5,120 nucleotides of DNA from the NCBI GenBank assembly GCA_015231665.1, contig JADGBD010000165.1, forward strand, positions 1-5,120, read 5' to 3'. This DNA comes from Gammaproteobacteria bacterium. Lineage in GTDB: Bacteria; Pseudomonadota; Gammaproteobacteria; Chromatiales; Chromatiaceae. Of the stretch, positions 1-5,120 are shown piece after piece. The notes under the pieces were generated by a model. It worked only from the letters and a program-made list of their open reading frames with translations, searched no databases and was not told the DNA's origin. Made by a program: the position numbers and the translations under genes. How positions within the stretch are numbered: position 1 is the stretch's first letter; each line of letters starts with the position of its first letter.

Positions 1-108
1 CGCCTTGCCGTGGCTGCAGTTGTCGGCCTGAAGGCCGACCTACAGGACGAGGGGCTTAATGGCCTGGTCAGTTACTTTAGCAATTTTCAATTCGCGTGTT
101 TGGCATGA
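1..108 (+). CDS. Possible 3' end of an unrecognised upstream gene (35 codons, low confidence)
   Basis: The first forward frame is open from the window edge to a TGA at 106-108; the other two forward frames are closed by stops in this stretch. The TGA overlaps the ATG of the next gene in an ATGA arrangement, the same kind of junction seen later in the operon, and the next gene has no visible Shine-Dalgarno sequence, which would fit translational coupling. Against a real gene: the frame runs straight through a REP-type palindrome (22-43), elements that normally sit between genes, and the last 50 bases are AT-rich like intergenic DNA. The residues, ending in SNFQFACLA, match no family I recognise. 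It may be accidental. Confidence 0.25.
   Translation, partial: RLAVAAVVGLKADLQDEGLNGLVSYFSNFQFACLA
22..43 (-). repeat. REP-like palindromic element
   Basis: Read on the minus strand, the tetranucleotide GTAG is followed at once by the palindrome GTCGGCCTTCAGGCCGAC, with perfect 8-base arms around two central bases. In practice this is a 7-bp stem with a 4-base loop. A GTAG-type tetranucleotide before a GC-rich hairpin is the known layout of REP sequences, which are dispersed by RAYT (REP-associated tyrosine) transposases in Pseudomonas, Stenotrophomonas, enterobacteria and others. Only one copy lies in the window, so the repeat nature is inferred from its form. Such hairpins are usually intergenic and may affect mRNA stability or act as weak terminators. 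Confidence 0.6.
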
Positions 109-1295
109 CAGCATTAGAGATCATCCCTGAATCCCGCTTGGCTAGCAGCACGTTATTGCTGGATGATGCTTGGACGGACTCCGCCAGCTTTCTGCTGATT
201 CCGGAAAAAATCGGCATCCGCCCTGCCTGGCTCGACCGGATTGATGAGATCATCCCACCTGACTATCACATCGGGTGCTTTGGCATCCTCACCTCTGGCA
301 GCACCGGTGAGCCAAAGCTGATCTTGGGCAGTAAGCAGCGGTCTGAGAACCTGGCCAGGGCTTTGCACCAGGTGCAGGACAGCGAGGCGGTGGCTGAGAC
401 GATATGCGCCTTGCCCCTCAGTTATTCCTATGCCTTTATCAACCAATGGCTTTGGAGCCATGTGCACAAGCGCAGGCTGGTACTCACCCGTGGTTTTAGC
501 GAGCCGGACCGGTTGCAGCTTGCGCTGTCTCAAGCCAAAGACGCCATGCTCTGTCTGGTGGGCGGGCAGTTGGCCCTGCTGCGGCAGTTTTTTGCTGGTG
601 CGAGCTTTCCCGGCATCATTCGCCTGCATTTTGCCGGGGGGCGTTTTCCGCAAGAGCAGCTGGATTTTCTCCAGGAGCGCTTTCCCCATGCCAAAATCTA
701 CAACAACTATGGTTGCGCTGAGGCCATGCCCAGGTTGACCCTGCGCCCGGCGGAGGCCGCCACCGCGGCAGCGCATATCGGTTACCCCTTGCCGGGCATT
801 GAAATCATAGCAGATAGCGAGCACCGGTTGTTGTTTCGCAGCCCCTACCGGGCGGTTGCCTTTGTCGATCAGGCGGGTTTTCATCCGGTTTCAGCGGCAG
901 ACTGGCTACCCAGCGGTGACCTGGCCGAGCCTTTGGAAGATGGTGGCTGGCGTTTGCTGGGCCGGGCCAACGAGGTATTCAAACGCTATGGAGAGAAAAT
1001 CTCCCTGCCACAACTGCTGACCACGATCAAACAGGCTTGGCAGGCTGATGCGGCCTTTTATCTGGAGCAGGATGCCAATGGAGAGCAAGGGTGCGTGCTG
1101 GTATTATCCCCCGCACCGGAGCCGCAGGAGCTACAGCAGATTTTGATGGCCCTGCGGCATAACCACCCCCGGCCCCATTGGCCCCTGCGTATTGAGAGCT
1201 TGGCGGCATTGCCACTCTTGGCCAATGGCAAGACGGATGTTCATCAGTTGGCAGCGGCAGAGCATAAGGCGCTGCACTGGAAGCAGAGAATCTAA
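105..1295 (+). CDS. Short AMP-forming acyl ligase (acyl-CoA/acyl-ACP synthetase family)
   Basis: A 396-residue member of the adenylate-forming (ANL, AMP-binding) superfamily. Such enzymes activate a carboxylic acid with ATP to an acyl-AMP and pass it to a thiol; the ACP gene that follows directly is the likely acceptor. Visible motifs: the ATP/phosphate loop LTSGSTGEPK (62-71); YNNYGCAEA (199-207), the equivalent of the YGxTE motif; SGDLAEP (270-276) with the ribose-binding Asp272; GRANEVFKRYGEKI (286-299), the hinge before the C-terminal lid; and NGKTD (374-378) with Lys376 as the catalytic lysine. All core motifs are present, so it should be active. It is short: the P-loop begins at about residue 62, whereas typical members of 500 or more residues have well over 100 residues before it. 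I chose the ATG at 105 over the in-frame GTG at 96 because it overlaps the TGA at 106-108; neither has a clear Shine-Dalgarno. The substrate cannot be read from the sequence. Confidence 0.88.
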   Translation: MTALEIIPESRLASSTLLLDDAWTDSASFLLIPEKIGIRPAWLDRIDEIIPPDYHIGCFGILTSGSTGEPKLILGSKQRSENLARALHQVQDSEAVAETICALPLSYSYAFINQWLWSHVHKRRLVLTRGFSEPDRLQLALSQAKDAMLCLVGGQLALLRQFFAGASFPGIIRLHFAGGRFPQEQLDFLQERFPHAKIYNNYGCAEAMPRLTLRPAEAATAAAHIGYPLPGIEIIADSEHRLLFRSPYRAVAFVDQAGFHPVSAADWLPSGDLAEPLEDGGWRLLGRANEVFKRYGEKISLPQLLTTIKQAWQADAAFYLEQDANGEQGCVLVLSPAPEPQELQQILMALRHNHPRPHWPLRIESLAALPLLANGKTDVHQLAAAEHKALHWKQRI

Positions 1296-1541
1296 ATGAC
1301 CCCTAAAGAACAGTTACGCGACCTCTTGCTGGATGTCCTGCTGTTAGACCCCAGCGAATTCCGCTTCGACCTGACCCGTGACGAAATACCCACTTGGGAC
1401 TCCATGGCGGTGGTTGCCATAGCCGTGGGCGTGGATGAAACCTTTGGTTATCACTTCACCCCAGAAGAGGCCACGGCTATTCGCGGCATTCAGGACATCA
1501 TGGCGATTCTGCAATCCAAGGGGATTGCCTTTGCCGACTAG
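1296..1541 (+). CDS. Acyl carrier protein
   Basis: An 81-residue, acidic, four-helix-type carrier protein. Ser36 in the motif TWDSMAV (33-39) is the expected attachment site of the 4'-phosphopantetheine arm; the following residues VVAIAVGVDETFGY and the later FTPEEA segment match helix II and helix III of ACPs. The usual DSL is DSM here, a conservative change. It presumably carries the acyl group loaded by the ligase just upstream and presents it to the reductase or the N-acyltransferase of this operon. Its ATG follows the ligase stop codon with no gap (TAAATG), with a modest AGAG ribosome site 7 bases upstream. It is probably a pathway-dedicated ACP and not the fatty-acid-synthesis AcpP, given its sequence and company. 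Confidence 0.9.
   Translation: MTPKEQLRDLLLDVLLLDPSEFRFDLTRDEIPTWDSMAVVAIAVGVDETFGYHFTPEEATAIRGIQDIMAILQSKGIAFAD
1518..1524 (+). promoter_or_regulatory. Ribosome binding site that fixes a TTG start
   Basis: AAGGGGA lies inside the ACP gene. Its AAGGGG core ends 7 bases before the TTG at 1531. This spacing supports TTG-1531 as the start of the alcohol dehydrogenase, since no ATG or GTG lies nearby in that frame. Confidence 0.7.
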
Positions 1542-2463
1542 GCCGCAACTCTGGGACTTGGACCAGCTGCAGCATAGCGAGCTGGGCCGAACCCTGGTAC
1601 TGGTTACCCCATCGGTGAGCGAACGCGCCGCTCAGCTGCTGCCCTACCGGCAAATTCGCACCCTGGCAGAGCTAAGCCCCGATTGGGACAGCCTCATCGT
1701 CATCGGCGGCGGTACCTTGATGGACGAAGCCAAGTTCTGGCGCAAGACCCATGCCCCTGATGTCCGCCTCATTGTCATTCCCTCCATCTGGGGCAGTGGT
1801 GCCGAAGTATCCCCGGTGGTGCTACTCAACCGGCAAGGCACCAAGCAAATAAGCGTCAGTGAAGAATTCCTGGCGGATATACGCATTACCTGGCCAGAAC
1901 TGGCCGCCAGCATCCCCCTGGACTTGGCCCGCAACGCCTGCGGTGATGCCTGGGCCCATGCCCTGGAGGCATTCCTCTCGCCGCTGGCGAGCGAAGACCT
2001 GCGGCACGAACTAGCGGAGGTGATCCGGCAGATGCTGGGCCTACCCCTGGCCAATGATGCCCGCTGGTTTGACGCCAGTGCCCAGGCCTGTGCCGCCCAA
2101 GCAAAGGCCAGCGTGGGCCTGGTGCACGGCATTGCCCACAGCTTGGAAGGCCCGTTGCGCAGCCAATTTCCCACAGCTGGCTGGGGCCACGCCAAACTCT
2201 GCGCCCTGTTGCTTTGGCCAGTCATGGCCTTCAACCAGCAACAATCCCCCAGGTGGGAGCGGCTGATGCAGGCACACAAGCTCGATGCCGCCAGAATCCT
2301 GCAGCTGCTCAAAGACCTGCACGACCCCCAAGCCTACCAGCAACTGCTGCCCCTGCTGGATCAGCACTGGCTGGACATAGTGCGCGACCCCTGCAGCCGC
2401 ACCAACAGCGCCCTGGTGCGCCCAGCCAGCAAGGCCTTTTTCGTGGACGGACAATTCCAGTGA
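1531..2463 (+). CDS. Iron-containing (group III) alcohol dehydrogenase family protein, short form
   Basis: A 310-residue oxidoreductase that would interconvert an aldehyde and an alcohol with NAD(P)H. Visible features: a glycine-rich nucleotide motif VIGGGTLMDEAK (57-68), matching the GGGSxxDxAK signature; PSIWGSGAEVSP (84-95), matching the PTTxGTGSEVTP segment; and the metal ligands Asp139 and His143 (GDAWAHALEAF), His199 (LVHGIAH) and His220 (GWGHAK). The active site therefore looks intact. It is about 70 residues shorter than the usual 380 or so, mainly before the glycine motif. The start is the TTG at 1531, with a good Shine-Dalgarno inside the ACP gene. The only upstream ATG in frame (1435) lies deep in the ACP and would add 32 unrelated residues. 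The gene overlaps the ACP by 11 bases. Next to LuxE/LuxC relatives it is the natural partner for the aldehyde they make. A catalytically altered family member is possible. Confidence 0.85.
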   Translation: MPTRPQLWDLDQLQHSELGRTLVLVTPSVSERAAQLLPYRQIRTLAELSPDWDSLIVIGGGTLMDEAKFWRKTHAPDVRLIVIPSIWGSGAEVSPVVLLNRQGTKQISVSEEFLADIRITWPELAASIPLDLARNACGDAWAHALEAFLSPLASEDLRHELAEVIRQMLGLPLANDARWFDASAQACAAQAKASVGLVHGIAHSLEGPLRSQFPTAGWGHAKLCALLLWPVMAFNQQQSPRWERLMQAHKLDAARILQLLKDLHDPQAYQQLLPLLDQHWLDIVRDPCSRTNSALVRPASKAFFVDGQFQ

Positions 2464-3509
2464 ACCGCCTACTGGAAAACGCCAAGCCCTACGGCGCCCG
2501 TTCTGATGCCGCTTTTCTGGCGGAGATGAACGCCCTGACTCAGGCCCATCTGCAGGGCTGCCCGGAATACGCCCGCATCTGGCCGGATTTTCGCCCAGCC
2601 CAGCGGGTTGAAGACCTGCCCTATCTGCATGTGGGGGTTTTCAAACAGGTTGATTTCAAGACGCAGCGGCCGGGCATTCAACACGAGCGTGTGCTCAAAC
2701 CCTCTGCCACCACCAGCGGCCAGGCCAGCCAGATCCATCTGGACCGCACCAGCAGCGAGCTGCAATCTGCCAGCAGCCTGGCCATTCTCAAGGACTTTGT
2801 CGGTGAACACCTGCGGCCCTTGCTGGTGCTAGACAGCTCCGCCTCCCTGCTGGCGCGGGGTGAAATATCGGCACGGGTAGCCGCCGCCATGAGCCTGCGC
2901 CCTATATCCACCGGCATGCACTTTCTGTTGGCCCAGGCCAATGATGCCCAAAGCCTCAAATGGAATCTGTTGACAAATCTGTTGGAAAAGCATGACGACC
3001 TGCTGGTGTACGGCTTCACCTGGATACTCTGGCAAGCCTGGGCTGCGGCTGATTGGCCGGAGGATATCCGCCAACTCCTACAGGGCAAGCGCATTCACTT
3101 TGTTCACAGCGGTGGCTGGAAGAAGCTGGAAGACAGCCGGGTGGCCCCTCAGACCTTCAACGCCAGCCTGTTACATGGCCTGCATCCCGACTCAGGGGTA
3201 ACAGACTTTTACGGACTGGTGGAGCAAGTGGGCATCATCTACCCTGCCTGCGCGGATGGCTACCGCCATGTGCCGGTGTGGGCCGATGTACTGGTGCGCG
3301 ACCCCTGGACCCTTGAACCACTGATCGGAGAAACCGGCCAGCTGCAGCTGCTTAATTGCCTGGCCCAGGGCGCCCCTTACCACAGCGTCTATACAGAAGA
3401 CCTGGGCCGCATCCAGCCCGGCGCCTGCCCCTGTGGCCGCTCAGGCAAGCGCTTTGAACTCCTTGGCCGGGTTCCGCAAGCCGAAATTAGGGGCTGCGCC
3501 AATGTCTGA
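2460..3509 (+). CDS. LuxE-family acyl-protein synthetase
   Basis: A 349-residue protein of the LuxE/PaaK branch of adenylate-forming enzymes. In luminous bacteria LuxE activates a fatty acid with ATP, holds it on a cysteine, and hands it to LuxC for reduction to an aldehyde. Visible here: SATTSGQASQIHLDR (82-96), the Thr/Ser/Gly-rich ATP loop; DFYGLVEQ (249-256), the aromatic-Gly...Glu motif; a GETGQLQ segment and TEDLGRI, with the conserved Asp of the nucleotide pocket; and the C-terminal CPCGRSGKR (323-331) and LLGR...IRGC segments. Cys346, four residues from the end, is a candidate for the acyl-accepting cysteine known near the LuxE C-terminus; Cys323 and Cys325 are alternatives. There is no C-terminal lid lysine, as expected for the family. 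The start is GTG at 2460, overlapping the preceding TGA (GTGA), with a weak GGACGGA site ending 8 bases before. Its natural partner is the LuxC-like protein encoded immediately downstream. The substrate is unknown. Confidence 0.88.
   Translation: MNRLLENAKPYGARSDAAFLAEMNALTQAHLQGCPEYARIWPDFRPAQRVEDLPYLHVGVFKQVDFKTQRPGIQHERVLKPSATTSGQASQIHLDRTSSELQSASSLAILKDFVGEHLRPLLVLDSSASLLARGEISARVAAAMSLRPISTGMHFLLAQANDAQSLKWNLLTNLLEKHDDLLVYGFTWILWQAWAAADWPEDIRQLLQGKRIHFVHSGGWKKLEDSRVAPQTFNASLLHGLHPDSGVTDFYGLVEQVGIIYPACADGYRHVPVWADVLVRDPWTLEPLIGETGQLQLLNCLAQGAPYHSVYTEDLGRIQPGACPCGRSGKRFELLGRVPQAEIRGCANV
3489..3493 (+). promoter_or_regulatory. Ribosome binding site of the LuxC-like gene
   Basis: AGGGG lies 8 bases before the ATG at 3502, inside the end of the LuxE-like gene. 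It selects ATG-3502 over the upstream ATG at 3433, which would place 69 more bases inside the LuxE-like gene. Confidence 0.65.
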
Positions 3510-4683
3510 CCCCCTGCATTACTTTCACTCAGCCAGCGGTCCTGTCGCCCTGGCCCTGCCCTTTGACTACAGCCAGGCCATCCAGGACTGGGCTAGCCTC
3601 AGGTCCGCCATGCTGCGCCAGGTGCCTCTGGAGTTCAGCCCCGACGAATGGGCTTATCTGGTCAGCTTTCTCCACCCGGACAACCTGCTGCAGCCCTTCT
3701 TGAGCAACTTCGGCACCGCGCTGGAAAAGGCACCGACCAGGATTAGCCGACTTTATCGACCCCGCGGCCCTATTGCCATCTGGCTGCCCAACAATGTCTC
3801 CCTGCTGGGCCCCCTGGGCCTCATCCTGCTGAGCCTCTGCGGCCAGCCCATACGCATGAAGCTCGGCTCATCGGCGCAGGACCTGGCTAGCGCCTTTCTC
3901 AGCTACGCCAAGGCAAAATTGCCCAGCGGTGCCCTGAGGGACTACCTCGGCAGCCAAGTCACAACCGACCGCTTCAGCCGCAATGACCCCCGCCAAGCGG
4001 AACTCAGTCAGCAAGCCCAGGTTCGGCTGGTGTTTGGCTCAGACCAGGCCGCAGCAGCCATAGACCAACTGCCACACCCGCTGGAGAGCCAGGGCTTTGC
4101 CTTTGTCGATCGCCAATCCGAGGCCTGGCTGGAACCGGCAGCCTTGAGCGAACAGGTACTCGACACCCTGATCAAGGTCTTCGCCATCTACGGCCAAGCC
4201 GGCTGCACCTCCCCCCGGCGCGTCATCCTGCTGGATGCCACCATGGCAGAGGCACGCCAGTTGCGGGATCAACTGCTAAACCGTTGGCCCAAGCGTATCC
4301 AAACCAAGCCCGCCATGCACAGCGCCTCTGCCACCCTCATGGCACTTCACTGGGCCCGCGCGCTGGGGTGGGATGCCCAAGCTACCCAGAACAACGGCGC
4401 CATGCTGGCCTGCGGCGACTACGGCCTGCCCAGTATTCAGGCACCCATGGCCCTGAGCATTCAACCCGCCAGCAAACTGCAAGCCCTCGCCGGGCTGCCA
4501 GCCAATATCCAAACCCTCGGCCATGCACTGACACAGCCCGAACACCCCGACTGGCTGCACCTGCTTGCCAACAGCCAAGTGCGCCGCTTTGTGCCCCTGG
4601 CGCAGATGCACCACTTCACCAGCTTCTGGGATGGCGAAGAATTCTGGCGCCACTGCTTCACCCCCATGGAAGTCCGCCAATGA
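3502..4683 (+). CDS. LuxC-family acyl reductase (acyl-CoA/acyl-protein reductase)
   Basis: A 393-residue member of the LuxC family, within the aldehyde dehydrogenase superfamily; it reduces an enzyme-bound or thioester acyl group to an aldehyde with NADPH. Visible features: GPIAIWLPNN (89-98) followed by a hydrophobic stretch and RMKLGSS (118-124), the family's glycine/asparagine motif and conserved lysine region; VRLVFGSDQAA (174-184), the cofactor-side GG/GSD segment; DRQSEAW (203-209); YGQAGCTSPR (230-239), with Cys235 as the catalytic nucleophile that becomes acylated; and a C-terminal RFVPLAQMHHF...WDG segment (362-378). It is shorter than luminous-bacteria LuxC (about 480 residues), but the key motifs are kept. 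The start at 3502 overlaps the LuxE-like gene by 8 bases and has an AGGGG site. Overlap with the LuxE relative supports a physical LuxE-LuxC complex. No luciferase gene is nearby, so its aldehyde product likely goes to the alcohol dehydrogenase. Confidence 0.88.
   Translation: MSDPLHYFHSASGPVALALPFDYSQAIQDWASLRSAMLRQVPLEFSPDEWAYLVSFLHPDNLLQPFLSNFGTALEKAPTRISRLYRPRGPIAIWLPNNVSLLGPLGLILLSLCGQPIRMKLGSSAQDLASAFLSYAKAKLPSGALRDYLGSQVTTDRFSRNDPRQAELSQQAQVRLVFGSDQAAAAIDQLPHPLESQGFAFVDRQSEAWLEPAALSEQVLDTLIKVFAIYGQAGCTSPRRVILLDATMAEARQLRDQLLNRWPKRIQTKPAMHSASATLMALHWARALGWDAQATQNNGAMLACGDYGLPSIQAPMALSIQPASKLQALAGLPANIQTLGHALTQPEHPDWLHLLANSQVRRFVPLAQMHHFTSFWDGEEFWRHCFTPMEVRQ
4668..4672 (+). promoter_or_regulatory. 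Ribosome binding site of the GNAT gene
   Basis: GGAAG lies 7 bases before the ATG at 4680, within the last codons of the LuxC-like gene. It confirms the start of the partial last gene. Confidence 0.7.
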
Positions 4684-5120
4684 TCAAACCCCACAATTTC
4701 ACCAGCCGCTGGTGGGGCGAGCCCGTAGGTGTAGTCCAGGATGCCGGCTTTTTTGGCCTTGACCCCCAAACCCAGCAAAGCCTGCTGCAAGCCTACGCCT
4801 GGGTAGAGTTCCAACACCCACTGCACCCCGCACCACCAGTGCGCGACCTTGCCAGGGCTGGCTTCTACCAGGTAGATAGCCAAATCAAATTCCGCATCAA
4901 CCTCTCCCAGCTTCAGCCAACAGTCAGCACCGTACGGCTGAACTGCCAGTTTGCTGATGAAAAAGCCTTTGACCTCACGGCAGCAGTCATCGCAGACTTT
5001 AGCCATGAGCGATTTAGTCACTTACCCGGCTGCACCCCAACGCGAATCAACCAGCGCTATGCCCTCTGGGCACAAGACCTGCTCGCTGAGCACCCGGCAA
5101 CCTGCATGCAGCTGATGCTG
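4680..5120 (+). CDS. WecD-like GNAT N-acyltransferase (5' part, runs off the window)
   Basis: The frame from ATG-4680 is open for 147 codons to the window end, starting in an ATGA overlap with the preceding stop and preceded by GGAAG. My translation by eye begins MIKPHNFTSRWWGEPVGVV. It resembles the N-terminal half of WecD/RffC (dTDP-4-amino-4,6-dideoxygalactose N-acetyltransferase). Shared features: a W...G segment near the start; a helix ending in AWVEFQHP; an ARAGFYQVDSQIKFRINL strand pair (about 75-92), matching the LGFxLVExxVDLxL region; and FSHERFSH...GCTPTRINQRYALW (about 108-131), matching the SRFR...AxxRFYAxW region. The acetyl-CoA-binding half lies beyond the window. In WecD this enzyme acylates the 4-amine of a nucleotide-linked sugar. 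Here, next to an ACP and acyl-activating genes, it may use a special acyl thioester in place of acetyl-CoA. Assignment is by remembered family resemblance. Confidence 0.7.
   Translation, partial: MIKPHNFTSRWWGEPVGVVQDAGFFGLDPQTQQSLLQAYAWVEFQHPLHPAPPVRDLARAGFYQVDSQIKFRINLSQLQPTVSTVRLNCQFADEKAFDLTAAVIADFSHERFSHLPGCTPTRINQRYALWAQDLLAEHPATCMQLML

Noticed and set aside
56..104. Search for a sigma-70 promoter before the ligase
   Set aside because: The stretch is AT-rich, but I found no pair of -35 and -10 boxes with convincing match and spacing.
153..884. Long minus-strand open frame (243 codons) opposite the ligase gene
   Set aside because: It lies wholly opposite a gene with intact AMP-binding motifs, shows no recognisable domain, and is low-complexity and Arg/Gln-rich, as expected of an antisense shadow in GC-rich DNA.
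1644..2312. Minus-strand open frame (222 codons) opposite the alcohol dehydrogenase
   Set aside because: Ser/Arg/Ala-rich translation without any family motif, opposite a gene with all metal ligands conserved; a shadow frame.
2214..2459. N-terminal extension of the LuxE-like frame from an upstream ATG
   Set aside because: These 82 codons overlap the end of the alcohol dehydrogenase in another frame and read as Pro/Ala/Gln-rich noise; the GTG at 2460 in a GTGA overlap is the better start.
3340..3351. CAGCTGCAGCTG palindrome in the LuxE-like gene
   Set aside because: It is a simple run of common CAG/CTG codons within coding sequence, with no loop or flanking structure that suggests a regulatory hairpin.
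4461..5021. Minus-strand open frame (186 codons) across the LuxC/GNAT junction
   Set aside because: It crosses two real plus-strand genes, has no recognisable motif, and the plus frame from 4680 has a good ribosome site and WecD-like sequence.
1..5120. Bioluminescence (lux) operon
   Set aside because: LuxE and LuxC relatives are present, but there is no luxA/luxB luciferase or luxD, gene order differs from luxCDABE, and the proteins are shorter than the luminous forms.

Overview
The window is a compact, single-strand (+) operon of six tightly packed genes from a moderately GC-rich bacterium. Gene families, codon use and a REP-type hairpin upstream fit a gammaproteobacterium; the species cannot be named from the sequence.

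Layout. Positions 1-104 hold a REP-like palindrome (22-43) and either non-coding DNA or the last 35 codons of an unrecognised upstream gene. Then come: a short AMP-forming acyl ligase (105-1295); a stand-alone acyl carrier protein (1296-1541); a short iron-type alcohol dehydrogenase (1531-2463, TTG start); a LuxE-family acyl-protein synthetase (2460-3509, GTG start); a LuxC-family acyl reductase (3502-4683); and the first 147 codons of a WecD-like GNAT N-acyltransferase (4680 to beyond 5120). Every internal junction is abutting or overlaps by 4-11 bases, so the genes are probably co-transcribed and translationally coupled. No gene, RNA or CRISPR array is supported on the minus strand, and no terminator is visible.

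How the genes may work together (inference). The ligase and ACP can activate a carboxylic acid and hold it as a thioester. LuxE-like and LuxC-like proteins together activate an acid and reduce it to an aldehyde, and the dehydrogenase can interconvert aldehyde and alcohol. The WecD-like enzyme at the end suggests that the finished acyl group is placed on an amino sugar, as in surface polysaccharide (O-antigen) or flagellin-glycan synthesis. There is no luciferase (luxA/luxB) or luxD in the window, so this is a non-luminescent use of the lux-type fatty-acid reductase. One concrete hypothesis is that the reductive branch makes a hydroxy-acid, which the ligase/ACP/GNAT branch then attaches to a sugar amine. 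The chemical identity of the acid is not shown by the sequence.
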